Positions 26,237-35,694 are shown, counted from the first letter of the stretch. The stretch is DNA of 64,000 nt from CAZMNY01 sp964635375 (GCA_964635375.1 CAZWOU010000007.1:1-64000); one strand, 5' to 3'. Notes: generated by a model from the sequence alone, not told the origin. Numbers and translations: made by a program.

Positions 26237-28989
26237 CGTAGTTGCTCGACAAAAGCTCGAATGGCTGAGTTATAGATTTCTTCCTTCGGCGCACTGGTCT
26301 GGTCCCCAATCAAGTAGCGGAATCCCCAAAACCTTCCATCAGAACACCAGCCCGATAACTCGCCGTCGGCCAGCACGATTGACGCTTCCGGCACGGACCG
26401 ATCGCTGCTCTGGAGATGAAGCAACCCCCGTGAATCCAGATAGGCGCGGCTACCGTCGCCCCAAGTCGCCACGGAGACGTTGTATCCCACCACCAATCCG
26501 GGCACTGGACTAAACGTTTGCTTCTCGGCGCCATGCTCGAACTGTGCTGCCTGCAAGCGAATGCAGTTTGATTGCGAGTCGAAGTGGATCGTCAGGTGGT
26601 GTTGCTTCCTTGAGACCAATCGGAGGGCGCCGCTGCTGTCGGCATAGACGCAGATGAACCGGTTGCGATGGCCTCGCGGACATACGATGCCGCCGAATGA
26701 CTCGGCAAGCAAGTGTGGTTCGCAATACGCTGTGCTTGTTGTGAGCTTGTCGACGTCGACGACATCATATTGATCCCCGTGGGTCCGTGACAGCGGTGGT
26801 TTCTTCACAACGATCTTGCTTCCGTCGGCCGCGATCGCCTCCACGGATGGGCGCGGATTGATTGTAGGCAGCGTGCGCAGGCTTTCGGTCGCTGAACTGT
26901 AGAGGTTGCCAGCTTGAGTAATCCCAATCGGACCGTCGACGCCCTGGCGATCAAAAAAGGTCACCATTTGGCGATCTTGGCCTCGGAGCGCGCTGCTGAT
27001 CGGAATCAATTCGAGCCGGCCTGTTCGGCCGTCGAACGACAGTCCATAGAATTCTCTCCGCCGATGATCGTAGAAGAATCGGTCACGCAACCACGTCAGC
27101 GCCGGTGGCATTTTCAGCTCGTGCAGTAGACTGCCGGACGAGGCACTCAGAACATCGATTGACCTCTTGCCGATGGCAAACAGAGCGCCGTTGTGGCCGC
27201 AGATACACTGAATGGACCGGTCGCTGACTTCGAGTTTGGTGATCAAGCACGTTCGCTCTTCGACGTCAACTTCCACGATGTGCGGGTCCCCGGATCGCAA
27301 CTGGCCCACGACCGCCAAGACCTCCCCCTCCGCCGTTGCCATGGATCTCCAGAGAAGGGCGCCCTGGGGCATCTGATCGGAAAGCTGCCGACCTCCTTCG
27401 TTTGAATGGGTCCACAACATGAGCCTTCGGTCGCTCGTAATTGACAATGCACCGAACGGATCGATCCGCCAAGTTCGATTTGGATTGACGTTGTGGCTGA
27501 GTAACAACGGAAACGGCTCGGCTCGAAAGATCGCGGGCAACTTGTCCGCCCAATCTCTGTTAATCGAAACGGTCGCTTCGCGATTCTTCGTCCGCAGCAA
27601 CCCGTCGAGGTCCAGCGTGGCGTGGCGTAGCAGCTTCCTGCCGCGCAGAGTCTGTTCGAACAGCCGAAATTCTCCGCCCCGGTTGACGGTGGCAATGTGC
27701 ATCGGGAGTGCATCTTGCTCGACTAACATTCGTTGGAAATCTCGGTCTGTCATCACGTCGTCGGTGGTAACAAGCACTGGCTCCGCAAGACACTTGGATT
27801 CTGACATCGCGAACGCGAATGCGTCCAGCGATCGACCTGGATGCAGATCGGGTTCGAGAGCCGCCAGGTGATCGACGACGCCTTCGCGGGTTGTCAAATC
27901 GACTCGCGCCACACCGTCCCGCTTGGCGCGAAAGGCGACGATCTCAGTGTTCGCTTCAGTCGTACAGGAAAGAGCCAAGGCGACGGCGGTGGAGAAGATA
28001 CGAGGAATCCCCCACGAACGAATGCCGCATTCAAGCAATAACGCCCGTTGCTGCGGCGGCGTGCGCGGCGGCGACTCGCGGCGAAGGTACATCGCCTCAT
28101 TGACGGCCACCCGCACGGCGAGCGTCAAGTCATCGTGGGCCAATTCGCTGAGCAGCAATCGGTCGAGCGGTCCGCGATTGGCAATATCGGAAACGCCGCC
28201 CACTTGAAGCTCGTCCTCCTCCGCGATCGCTCGAGGCAATGTCACTGCCGCCATCAGATTCATAGCCAGCTGAGCGAGTCCCTGTAGCTCCGAATCCTCT
28301 TTCAAGTTAGCCAACAGTTTGCGGATGCGAGCCGCTGGCGGGAGCTCCAGATCTGCTGCGCCGGGCGCTTGATCCAACCCCGTGGTCCGCCGCAGCCTCA
28401 GAGTTTCCGCATCGACTCGCTTCAGGCCCATCTGCAGACAGCGGAGATCATGCAACAGCGCCGACGGCTCGTAACGTGGCACTACCGCGCCCGGCGGAGC
28501 GTCAAGAACTTCGCCCATGCCCTGACCCAACCTGCCAACCATGTGGCCGACGATTGCGTTTGCCTCTTTCGCCGAGGCGATCTCCCCCAACCCTTCGAAG
28601 ACGACCTCCGCAAGAACTGCCTTCGCCATCGTTGTCGATCGAAGTGCTGGATCGAGTTGACTGACTGCTCGAAGACCTTCCATGACATTGTTGAGCGTAT
28701 CAACGTGCTTCCACGCCTTGTAGGAGCGTTTCAGGCAACTGGCTAGGATGCCCCTCTCATTGAGTTCCTCGCCGCTGTCGCGAGTTGCCGAGAGCAGCAT
28801 CAACAACGGCGCCAAGGCCGGCAATCCGTTTGGCGCTAGGTGCTCAAGAACTTGCACGAGCTCGGCTCGGAAGACAATCGTCCGACCGTCGATCCAGGTG
28901 GCCACCTCGCCCGCGTCGTCGCGCCATTCCCAAAAGGCATCGCGCGGCGGATTCAAGTAGTCTCGGGCTGTCTTCAAATCATCGATCAT
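26233..28989 (-). CDS. vWA-beta-propeller fusion protein of the MoxR system
   Basis: A 918-residue protein. Residues about 1-280 are helical (VLEHLAPNGLPALAPLLMLLSATRDSGEELNERG). Residues about 285-450 match a von Willebrand factor A fold as found in these systems: RALLLECGIRSWG at the place of the metal-binding strand, GRSLDAFAFAM, and EPVLVTTDDVMTDRDFQRML. The MIDAS DxSxS is absent, so metal-dependent binding is doubtful. Residues about 470-918 form a propeller (WRIDPFGALSITSDRRLMLWT, CICGHNGALFAIG, SVATWGDGSRAYLDSRG). It overlaps both neighbours by 4 bp. It probably acts as the adaptor between the MoxR ATPase and the bpX proteins. Confidence 0.75.
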   Translation of the reverse strand: MIDDLKTARDYLNPPRDAFWEWRDDAGEVATWIDGRTIVFRAELVQVLEHLAPNGLPALAPLLMLLSATRDSGEELNERGILASCLKRSYKAWKHVDTLNNVMEGLRAVSQLDPALRSTTMAKAVLAEVVFEGLGEIASAKEANAIVGHMVGRLGQGMGEVLDAPPGAVVPRYEPSALLHDLRCLQMGLKRVDAETLRLRRTTGLDQAPGAADLELPPAARIRKLLANLKEDSELQGLAQLAMNLMAAVTLPRAIAEEDELQVGGVSDIANRGPLDRLLLSELAHDDLTLAVRVAVNEAMYLRRESPPRTPPQQRALLLECGIRSWGIPRIFSTAVALALSCTTEANTEIVAFRAKRDGVARVDLTTREGVVDHLAALEPDLHPGRSLDAFAFAMSESKCLAEPVLVTTDDVMTDRDFQRMLVEQDALPMHIATVNRGGEFRLFEQTLRGRKLLRHATLDLDGLLRTKNREATVSINRDWADKLPAIFRAEPFPLLLSHNVNPNRTWRIDPFGALSITSDRRLMLWTHSNEGGRQLSDQMPQGALLWRSMATAEGEVLAVVGQLRSGDPHIVEVDVEERTCLITKLEVSDRSIQCICGHNGALFAIGKRSIDVLSASSGSLLHELKMPPALTWLRDRFFYDHRRREFYGLSFDGRTGRLELIPISSALRGQDRQMVTFFDRQGVDGPIGITQAGNLYSSATESLRTLPTINPRPSVEAIAADGSKIVVKKPPLSRTHGDQYDVVDVDKLTTSTAYCEPHLLAESFGGIVCPRGHRNRFICVYADSSGALRLVSRKQHHLTIHFDSQSNCIRLQAAQFEHGAEKQTFSPVPGLVVGYNVSVATWGDGSRAYLDSRGLLHLQSSDRSVPEASIVLADGELSGWCSDGRFWGFRYLIGDQTSAPKEEIYNSAIRAFVEQLR

Positions 28990-29705
28990 GTGTCGGTCGC
29001 AGCCTCTGTCGATTGACGTGCAGCCGAACGCGAGGCGCGGGCGAAATCGGTTCCGTGGATCAAATCCCAGCTTCCATCGGCGTGTAGCAAGGCGAGATCA
29101 TCGCCCTCCAACTGAATGACGGCAGCCAACACATCGGCGTCAACGCGGGGGCGCCACGCCCAGCCTGCTTCAGCCGCGATTCCGCGCTGCTCGACATAGC
29201 GAACCCCCGCGATTGGCGGCGATGGCGTTCCTCGAATCACGGTCTGACCGTCATCGCTAATCGCAAATGACAAGACATCAAGCCGGACTTGCGGCGCAGT
29301 CAGCGCGTAGTCTCGCCACGCTCCAACCGAAGTTAGCAAGACATTGGCCTCGCTCGCGACGCCTCCGCGGACCATTTGTACGGCCAGTCGGTCGGGCGCG
29401 GCGCCGCCGAACGCAGGCGGGCTGATGGCAACCTGCATCCAGGTTGCCAGATCGGTCCAGGAGATATTGGGAAGATAGCCCGTGGGCGTCAAGCCGCCGA
29501 ACTGGACAAGTTGCTGGTCGGGCAAGACGTTGAATCGCATTCCGGGCAAAGTGCGAAGCTCCCGATCTAACTCGTCCGACGGGTTGGCGACGCGAACCCA
29601 CACGGTGTCCTCGCACACGCCAACTTCGACGCCCGCGCGGCGTCGCAGTCGACCCAGACTTGCCGCGTCAGAGTGCTGCATGGAGAGTATTTGTTCGCCA
29701 CTCAT
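28986..29705 (-). CDS. bpX2-like component of MoxR system
   Basis: A 239-residue soluble protein encoded between the MoxR ATPase and the vWA-propeller gene, overlapping each by 4 bp. Recognisable parts are VCEDTVWVRVANPSDELDRELRTLPG (about 30-55), LPDQQLVQFGGLTPTGYLP (about 62-80), WTDLATWMQVAISPPAFGG, and a C-terminal WDLIHGTDFARASR. The sequence fits what I remember of the bpX2 type of the MoxR-vWA-beta-propeller ternary system; it has no catalytic motif. The strict position and overlaps support a structural subunit translated in a fixed ratio with its partners. The bpX subtype is the uncertain part. Confidence 0.68.
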   Translation of the reverse strand: MSGEQILSMQHSDAASLGRLRRRAGVEVGVCEDTVWVRVANPSDELDRELRTLPGMRFNVLPDQQLVQFGGLTPTGYLPNISWTDLATWMQVAISPPAFGGAAPDRLAVQMVRGGVASEANVLLTSVGAWRDYALTAPQVRLDVLSFAISDDGQTVIRGTPSPPIAGVRYVEQRGIAAEAGWAWRPRVDADVLAAVIQLEGDDLALLHADGSWDLIHGTDFARASRSAARQSTEAATDT

Positions 29706-30901
29706 GAGTCACCCCGTTGCGAACCGAGCAGGCCGTTTACCTTGGCTTCAAGAAACTCCCGTTGCTGGCCGTCCCGCACCCATTGGCAGCGCGTGGCCAG
29801 AACACCCAGCTGATCTTGAAGGTAGGCCTGTTCAGCTGCGTCAGGCTGCGAGTCGAGCTTAGCGGAAATCTGTTCGAGGTCGCGCGCCAGTTGTTCTGCA
29901 TCGGGCGTTTCATCTTGTTTCGAACGTGGGTGTCCGGTCGCCTTTTCATCGTCGTTGGCGCCCTCCAGAACCTCTCCGACAATCGTTGCCAGCACATCTT
30001 GCTGCTCCTCGGTGTCCCAGATGTATCGCAGCACCCACATATCGGTTGTGTTCACGGCAAGTCGTCCGCAAAGCAAGGCGCTAGCCGCGAGCATTCGCTG
30101 CAATCGCACGGCTCGGCGGTCGGAGAACATAATGCCGGCCCGTCGCAGTCGCTGAACCAGTTTGACGTAGCTCGCTCGTACGTTGGAGAAATCGACGGTC
30201 CACAAAAGTCCATGGAGCTCACGAACCTCGGCAGCGCTGATCGTTGTCGTTCGATCGCCGCCTGCTCCGTCCAGTTTCCATCCGGCGACAAGGACGTTGG
30301 CCAGTTCATTCGGTTCGACGTTGTCACAGCAAACTCGAAGCAGAAAGCGGTCGAACAGGGCGCCAAGAGCGTCGTCTTCCGGCAGGCGGTTGCTGGCGCC
30401 GACGACCATCAAGGTGGGCAGGTTGCGTGTCTCGCGGCCGCGGCGGAAGACGCGTTCGTTGAGCACCAGCAGCAAACTGTTGAGAATCGCACTGTTGGCG
30501 TTGAGCAACTCGTCCAAGAAAACGAACGACGCCTCGGGCAACATCCCCTCGGTGTTCGTAACCAGTTCGCCCTCGCGCAGTTTGCGAATGTCAAACGGGC
30601 CGAAGATCTCGTTGGGCTCAGTAAAGCGGGTCAGCAAGTAGTCGAAGACCCGACCTTCGATTCGCCTCGCGAGCTCCTGCACCAAAGCGCTTTTGGCCGT
30701 GCCGGGCGGTCCCAAGATGAACAGGTTTTCTCGGGCAACCAGGCTGATCCCCAGCAAGTCAATAATCTCGTCCTTGCCGACGAAGGCTTGCTTCATCGGC
30801 TCAAGCACTCGCTCGCTAAGCCTGGCGCCGATTTCAAGTCGCTGGTCGCCATTCGCCTTGCCGTCTGCTTGGGTGTTCGCCTCGTTGCTCGTGTCACTCA
30901 T
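29702..30901 (-). CDS. MoxR/RavA-type AAA+ ATPase
   Basis: A 399-residue cytoplasmic AAA+ ATPase. Walker A GPPGTAKSALVQ at about 61-72, Walker B SFVFLDELLNANS at about 122-134, sensor 1 LMVVGASNRLPEDD at about 163-176 and the Arg-finger region ALFDRFLLRV at about 180-190 are all present. The C-terminal 110 residues are a charged helical extension (QDVLATIVGEVLEG, then AEQLARDLEQISAKLDSQPDAAEQAYLQDQL, likely coiled coil) beyond the usual lid. MoxR ATPases remodel or assemble protein complexes, typically with a vWA partner, here encoded two genes downstream. It overlaps the bpX2-like gene by 4 bp and follows the bpX4-like gene by 26 bp. Confidence 0.95.
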   Translation of the reverse strand: MSDTSNEANTQADGKANGDQRLEIGARLSERVLEPMKQAFVGKDEIIDLLGISLVARENLFILGPPGTAKSALVQELARRIEGRVFDYLLTRFTEPNEIFGPFDIRKLREGELVTNTEGMLPEASFVFLDELLNANSAILNSLLLVLNERVFRRGRETRNLPTLMVVGASNRLPEDDALGALFDRFLLRVCCDNVEPNELANVLVAGWKLDGAGGDRTTTISAAEVRELHGLLWTVDFSNVRASYVKLVQRLRRAGIMFSDRRAVRLQRMLAASALLCGRLAVNTTDMWVLRYIWDTEEQQDVLATIVGEVLEGANDDEKATGHPRSKQDETPDAEQLARDLEQISAKLDSQPDAAEQAYLQDQLGVLATRCQWVRDGQQREFLEAKVNGLLGSQRGDS

Positions 30902-30927
30902 CGCAAAAATCCCACACGTTTCGTTTT

Positions 30928-31557
30928 CTAGGTGTCATTCCGCACAAGTTCGTCGTGAAGGCTTTGAGCCAAGTTGGGGTAGAGCCCAATAGCCTGCTGA
31001 ACCAGTTGCCTCACGCCTTCATCCTTCAGCCTTGACTTGTCGACCTTGGCGATAACGCGATCGGCGTACAGTTGCATGAGACCGGCATGGTTGCGGAAAC
31101 CACTTAAGTCGACCGGGTCGACGTTCGGCATGCCAACGGACGAGAGGGGCCATTGGCGAGCCCAGCGTTTAAGGTGTTCGAGTAGTGGATCTTGCTCGGC
31201 CGCTGAACTGGCAAACCTCGCGACATCGGGCAAGTAGCGAAAAACCAGATCGACCGAATAGTGAACCTCCGCTGTGATCGGCGATTCGTAGTTGTCGCCC
31301 AGCCGGGCATGCAGAGTCTCTTCGCCAATGTCTCGGTCGACCGCACACTGGCAGGCGGCATAGAAGTGTCTCGCCGCCCACGCCGCTGCGCCGAGCCCGA
31401 ATTCAGGCGCTGATTCCGGCATGTTGAGGCGGTGGACTTGCTCGTGTTCCCTCAGAACATCGTTGCCAGCTTCCAATTCCTGGTCCGTTGGCGAGTCGGC
31501 TGGCACACTGACTTGGCCCTCTGCGAACAGATCGGATAGGAATTCAGCGTAGCCCAT
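30928..31557 (-). CDS. bpX4-like component of MoxR system
   Basis: A 209-residue helical soluble protein, the first gene of the cassette. Key segments: LREHEQVHRLNMPESAPEFGLGAAAWAARHFYAACQC (about 34-70) and DRDIGEETLHARL, then VHYSVDLVFRYLPDVARFA (about 98-116), RWARQWPLSSVGMP, and a C-terminal helix LVQQAIGLYPNLAQSLHDELV. It fits the bpX4 type of the ternary system. No catalytic residues are apparent. It probably shares its promoter with the four downstream genes, since they are spaced by 26 bp or overlap. Alternative: an unassigned accessory subunit; the operon link is firm. Confidence 0.68.
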   Translation of the reverse strand: MGYAEFLSDLFAEGQVSVPADSPTDQELEAGNDVLREHEQVHRLNMPESAPEFGLGAAAWAARHFYAACQCAVDRDIGEETLHARLGDNYESPITAEVHYSVDLVFRYLPDVARFASSAAEQDPLLEHLKRWARQWPLSSVGMPNVDPVDLSGFRNHAGLMQLYADRVIAKVDKSRLKDEGVRQLVQQAIGLYPNLAQSLHDELVRNDT

Positions 31558-31700
31558 TCAATAGCCCTGTCCGGAGTTCAAGTTTCGGCGGAGATTCATC
31601 CCCCGCTCGACGCCTCGTCTATCGTATAGGAGATGTTCGGCCTGGTCAGGTTCACGGCGAAACAACATTCGCCGTTGCCAGGTCAGCGGCGCGAGGCTCT

Positions 31701-32594
31701 CTAAGACTTCCACTCGTAGTCGCTTTGCTTGCGGAAGCCGGAGATTTCGATGGACCCATTGTTGTTGAGTCGCATGACCGAATAGCCGCTGCTCTCGGCG
31801 CCGGTCCCCTCCACCATGGCGACAAGCGTGCAGTAGTGAATCCCTTTGATCTCCTTCAGATCGTTCTTGTGGCTGTGGCCCTGGAAGACAGCCAGCACGT
31901 TCCCGGATCCCTCCAATAGTTTACGAACAGCCGGGGCGTTCTTGACTCCGTAATGGTTGCTGACGTCGAGACGTTGGTGGGCGAACACGATGGTCTTCTT
32001 CGACGTACCCTTCAAGTCGGACTTGAGCCAATCCAGTTCGTCCGCCGAGATGTTGGGATCGGTCCAGACGAAGTTCTTTCGCCCGTAGGGTTCTCCGTCG
32101 CTGCGGAAGCAAGAGTCGAGCACGATGAAATGGAAGTCGCCCTCGTCGAACGAGTAGTACGATTTCTTCTTCTCGACTGTATCGAGAAACTCCTCTTTCC
32201 TAAGCGTGTGGACGCAGTGGTTTCCCAGCACGTAGTGCCGGTTCTTGCAGATGGCCGAGAAGTCGCGATTGATCCGCTTCAGGTATCCAAGTTCTTTGGC
32301 GACTGAGTCGGCTGCATCGACAAAGTCACCCAATTCGACCAGCATCGTCAGTTTGTCTCGGCCGAATTGTTCGGCGGCCTCGGCCAATTTGTCGGGCGAC
32401 TCCCGGTAGTGGCGCGAGCCAGCAGGTGGCTTGTCGGCGTAGTGTAGGTCGGTGACCAGGCCAACATGCAGCGGGGGCTCCTTCTCGCTGGCGGCGGCTC
32501 TAGACGCGTCGAAAGTCGCGGTCGCGAGCAGTAGCGCGCTTCCTTTGATGTAAGCTCGTCGATCGATTTGGACCGGCTGTTGTTTGTCGTGCAT
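31701..32594 (-). CDS. Tat-exported calcineurin-like metallophosphatase
   Basis: A 297-residue protein. I chose the ATG at 32594 because GGAG lies at the right distance and the Tat motif DRRAYIKGSALLLATATF then sits at residues 10-27; the frame opens further upstream but overlaps the preceding gene. The five metallophosphoesterase motifs are complete: VTDLHYAD, ELGDFVDAAD, VLGNHCVH, FAHQRLD, and FQGHSHKND. It should use a di-metal centre to hydrolyse phosphate esters in the periplasm. It is the last gene of a three-gene operon, 31 bp after the PQQ-propeller gene. Confidence 0.92.
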   Translation of the reverse strand: MHDKQQPVQIDRRAYIKGSALLLATATFDASRAAASEKEPPLHVGLVTDLHYADKPPAGSRHYRESPDKLAEAAEQFGRDKLTMLVELGDFVDAADSVAKELGYLKRINRDFSAICKNRHYVLGNHCVHTLRKEEFLDTVEKKKSYYSFDEGDFHFIVLDSCFRSDGEPYGRKNFVWTDPNISADELDWLKSDLKGTSKKTIVFAHQRLDVSNHYGVKNAPAVRKLLEGSGNVLAVFQGHSHKNDLKEIKGIHYCTLVAMVEGTGAESSGYSVMRLNNNGSIEISGFRKQSDYEWKS

Positions 32595-32625
32595 TATTGA
32601 AATCTCCACTGTTACGGTTTCTTTG

Positions 32626-35600
32626 TCACTCTTTTTCGCGCAGCGCGAACCAAGCTTGCATTTGATAGCTGCAACGGCATTTAGTGGATCCATCCGGGAC
32701 GAGCACAAGTCCGCCTGCGGGAATTGCGTTGATCCAGCAACTGGTGCGAATACCGCCATAGTTCTCGGTGCCGGCAGCTCGCGACATGTCGAGGTAGCCC
32801 AGGGTTCCGCTGCGGAAGAGCATCATGTTAGCGCTGGCGGAAATTTGTCCGCAGCCATATGAGCGATCGAGTTGGAAGGGCTCTGGCTTGCCGCTCTTCA
32901 GATTCCAGGCGCCGCCTTGGGCGTAGACGATGCTGTCGTTGATAATCGGCCGAGTCTTATAGTCCGCTTTGGCGTCCCAAAGTCGCTGGCCGGTCGCGGC
33001 GTCGAGCGCGGCGATACGGCCGCCGATCTCGGACGGCAGCTTGAAGAAGCTGTGCCTGACCGCCTGGTAGTTCATGAGGACGACGCCATGCTCTTCGCTC
33101 ACCGCGAGTTGCGTCCCAAAGATGTCATCGCCTTGACGCCATCGCTCTTCCCCCGTTGCGGCGTCCAAGGCGATCAGGTACCCGGCCGGCTGTTCTTCCG
33201 GTTTGAGTGGCGGCTTATGCCGGCCGTTGCGGCGCGGGTTGGTAATTCGATCCGCCATGACCAGTGGACGATCGACCAAGTAGACCGTACCGCCGGCGAT
33301 GGCGATCGCGTTGTTGCGAATCGAATGTTGCGGCTGATGATGCCATTTCAATTTGCCGCTCTTGGCGTCCAGGGCAAACAGCGACTTCGATTCGGTGAAT
33401 AGTTTGCTGAGTTTGTAACGCGGGCTGACCGTGTGCTCTGCGTTGGCCACGCTGCCGAATAGGGCGCCATCGCTATAGGCCACGTACCCCCAAGCGAGGC
33501 CTTTGGCGCCGCCAACTGACGGTGTCTGAAATTCAGCCAGTTGTTTCCCCGTGCGCAGGTCAATCCGCAGACAAGTTGCCTTCGCCTTGATGTAGACACT
33601 ATCGCCGCCGACGCAGAAGTTGCTTCCCGTCTCTCCCACTCCCACGTCGTGATGAATGCCGTCGTAGCTTCGCAAGTTAGCGTCCAAGCGAAACGTCCAC
33701 ATCGTGCGGCCGTTGTACGCGTCCAGGGCGCACAGCCCATCGACGCCGCCCACAATCATCACGCCTTGATGGAACAGCGGGGCGGGGCCTTGGCCGTGCC
33801 GGTTGGGTAACTCGAAGTCGACGTCGCGAAACCAAGTCATCTCAAGTGGTCCCTTGACCAGCCGATCCATGGAGCAGATGGTGTTGGCGGGATTTGCGTT
33901 CTGATGAGTCCAGCTTCCTGCGCCTTCCAGCTCGCCTCGAACGCTGACGGTCATTTCGTCCAGCGGGCCAAGGCAAACGGCGCCGCCATAGGGCCGCTGC
34001 AATCGTTGCGACTCATTCCTGATCTCCTTGCCCGCCCGTTGGTCCAGCGAACCGGATGAAATAACCAGATTGGCGAACTGCTTGGGCAGATTTGTCCTCG
34101 CGGGATCGGCTTGCAAGACGGTGATTCTCATGCCGTACAGTCCGGCCTCGGCAAGTCGGCGTCGCGTCTTCGCGACGGTCTCTCGGTCTGGCTGAATCGC
34201 ATAGATGTGCAGGTTGGTTTGCTTTGCCAGTTCCACGGCTAGTTGCCCATTGCCGCAGTCCAGGTCGACACAGAACCCGTCTGTAACGCCCGTCTGTTTT
34301 ACAATTTGGGCCGCGGCTTGGGCGTAGTCGATTGTGGACTTAGAGCCATCTTGGGCCGCTCTGTTTTCTAGCGACTCAACTTGGGCATCGCGAATCGGCT
34401 CGCCATCGAAACAGTAGACGACTCCCTTGTCCGTGCTGACGATGAGCCTGCCGTTCGCGTAGGCCATGCCGAGCGCCCGGCCATCGACCTTGTGGGACCA
34501 CCACGTGTTTCGTTGCCGCGAGTAGTCAATCGCGCAGACTCGACCGTCTTCGCCGCACACCGCATCGCTTCCGGTGATGATGAAGTTCAGCACATCGCGT
34601 TCGCAGCCGACGAGTCGCGTCTTTTCAAGCGCTCTCGTCTCGACCAGCTTCCCTTTCCGATCTGGCCGTTTGACGTCTTTCCAGCGATACTCGCCCAAGG
34701 AACGGCCTTCGGCTCGCATGATGCCCTTTGGCGTGGCCACTGCGAGTCCCATGCCTAGTTGCGAGACGAGATCGCCTGATTGCTGGTCAAACAGGCAACC
34801 TGAATTGAGTAGAAAGCGGTCGGTAAGCATCGCCCAGGATCCGCCCCGCTGCTGGTTCTTCTGCAGGTGGTAGTACTGCAGTTTTCCGCTTGCTCGTTCA
34901 AACACGGCCGGCACCGCACGTCCTGTTGGTATGAACAACTGCTCGTTGCTGGCCAGTAGATAGCCTTGGGCCGAGACGCCGCTCTTGGCTTGAGCTCCGC
35001 CGTGGGGTTGCGGCATATCGAGTCCGCCGGTGCGATCGTTGGTCCACTTGACGTCTCCCGATTCTGCATCGAGGGCGTGTAGGAAGACGCCGTCGCTCGG
35101 CCAGATTCCCGCCGCGAAGTAGACCGTGTCGTCGATAACCACGGGCCCGCCTCGCGCCGGCCAATGCGAAGTGATTCGTTCATTGCCTAAGATCCTTCTC
35201 GCATCGGGCCCGCCGCGATGTTTCCACAGCATTCGCCCGCTCTGCAAATCGACTGCGTATAGCCAGCCGTCGTCACTGGCAACGAACAGACGGTCTTGCC
35301 ATCCGGTTGGGGCAAATCGAATCGGACCGTCGCTGTAGAACTCCCAACGGACGTTGCCCGAACTCGCGTCGAGGGCGACGACCTTGTCCTCCGCCGAACT
35401 GCCGAAGATCACCAACTCGCCCATTACAATCGGCTGGTAGGCAAAGTCAAAGTGCATCCGCTGCGATCTCGGCCAAGCCGGTTGGGGCGGATGGGCCGAG
35501 TGGTGGGTCCACCGCAGCTTCAGTTGATTGGGAAACTCCTCCGACGTATAGCCTGATCGGGCATGATCGCCGCGATACGTTGGCCAATCGGCTCCGTCAA

Positions 35601-35694
35601 CTGGCTTGGATGTGAAGCTCGAGCCGATCACGGCCATCGCCGCGCCTAGGACAACGGCGCACCGCCGTGAAGATGCAGCTGCGATTTGGTTCAT
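32626..35694 (-). CDS. exported PQQ-type beta-propeller with embedded methyltransferase-like domain
   Basis: A 1022-residue protein with a signal sequence (CAVVLGAAMAVIGSSF). The ATG at 35694 overlaps the upstream stop codon (ATGA) and has a GAGGGACAGGG leader; an ATG six codons earlier is also possible. Tryptophan-docking PQQ-like blades are repeated (WPTYRGDHARSGYT, VVALDASSGNVRWEF, VYCFDGEP, LIALDAATGEERWRQGDD, IAALDAATGQRLWDAK). Between two propeller halves, about residues 455-570, lies a Rossmann-type methyltransferase-like segment: FCVDLDCGNGQLAVELAK, IYAIQPDRETV, and ANLVISSGSLDQ. The normal function of such fusions is unknown. It is the middle gene of the operon, after a Zn-PLC-like gene. 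Confidence 0.88.
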   Translation of the reverse strand: MNQIAAASSRRCAVVLGAAMAVIGSSFTSKPVDGADWPTYRGDHARSGYTSEEFPNQLKLRWTHHSAHPPQPAWPRSQRMHFDFAYQPIVMGELVIFGSSAEDKVVALDASSGNVRWEFYSDGPIRFAPTGWQDRLFVASDDGWLYAVDLQSGRMLWKHRGGPDARRILGNERITSHWPARGGPVVIDDTVYFAAGIWPSDGVFLHALDAESGDVKWTNDRTGGLDMPQPHGGAQAKSGVSAQGYLLASNEQLFIPTGRAVPAVFERASGKLQYYHLQKNQQRGGSWAMLTDRFLLNSGCLFDQQSGDLVSQLGMGLAVATPKGIMRAEGRSLGEYRWKDVKRPDRKGKLVETRALEKTRLVGCERDVLNFIITGSDAVCGEDGRVCAIDYSRQRNTWWSHKVDGRALGMAYANGRLIVSTDKGVVYCFDGEPIRDAQVESLENRAAQDGSKSTIDYAQAAAQIVKQTGVTDGFCVDLDCGNGQLAVELAKQTNLHIYAIQPDRETVAKTRRRLAEAGLYGMRITVLQADPARTNLPKQFANLVISSGSLDQRAGKEIRNESQRLQRPYGGAVCLGPLDEMTVSVRGELEGAGSWTHQNANPANTICSMDRLVKGPLEMTWFRDVDFELPNRHGQGPAPLFHQGVMIVGGVDGLCALDAYNGRTMWTFRLDANLRSYDGIHHDVGVGETGSNFCVGGDSVYIKAKATCLRIDLRTGKQLAEFQTPSVGGAKGLAWGYVAYSDGALFGSVANAEHTVSPRYKLSKLFTESKSLFALDAKSGKLKWHHQPQHSIRNNAIAIAGGTVYLVDRPLVMADRITNPRRNGRHKPPLKPEEQPAGYLIALDAATGEERWRQGDDIFGTQLAVSEEHGVVLMNYQAVRHSFFKLPSEIGGRIAALDAATGQRLWDAKADYKTRPIINDSIVYAQGGAWNLKSGKPEPFQLDRSYGCGQISASANMMLFRSGTLGYLDMSRAAGTENYGGIRTSCWINAIPAGGLVLVPDGSTKCRCSYQMQAWFALREKE

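Noticed and set aside
29717..30931. 404-codon open frame on the plus strand opposite the MoxR gene
   Set aside because: The minus strand carries Walker A, Walker B, sensor and Arg-finger motifs; the plus frame has no domain pattern and arises from the codon bias of its partner.
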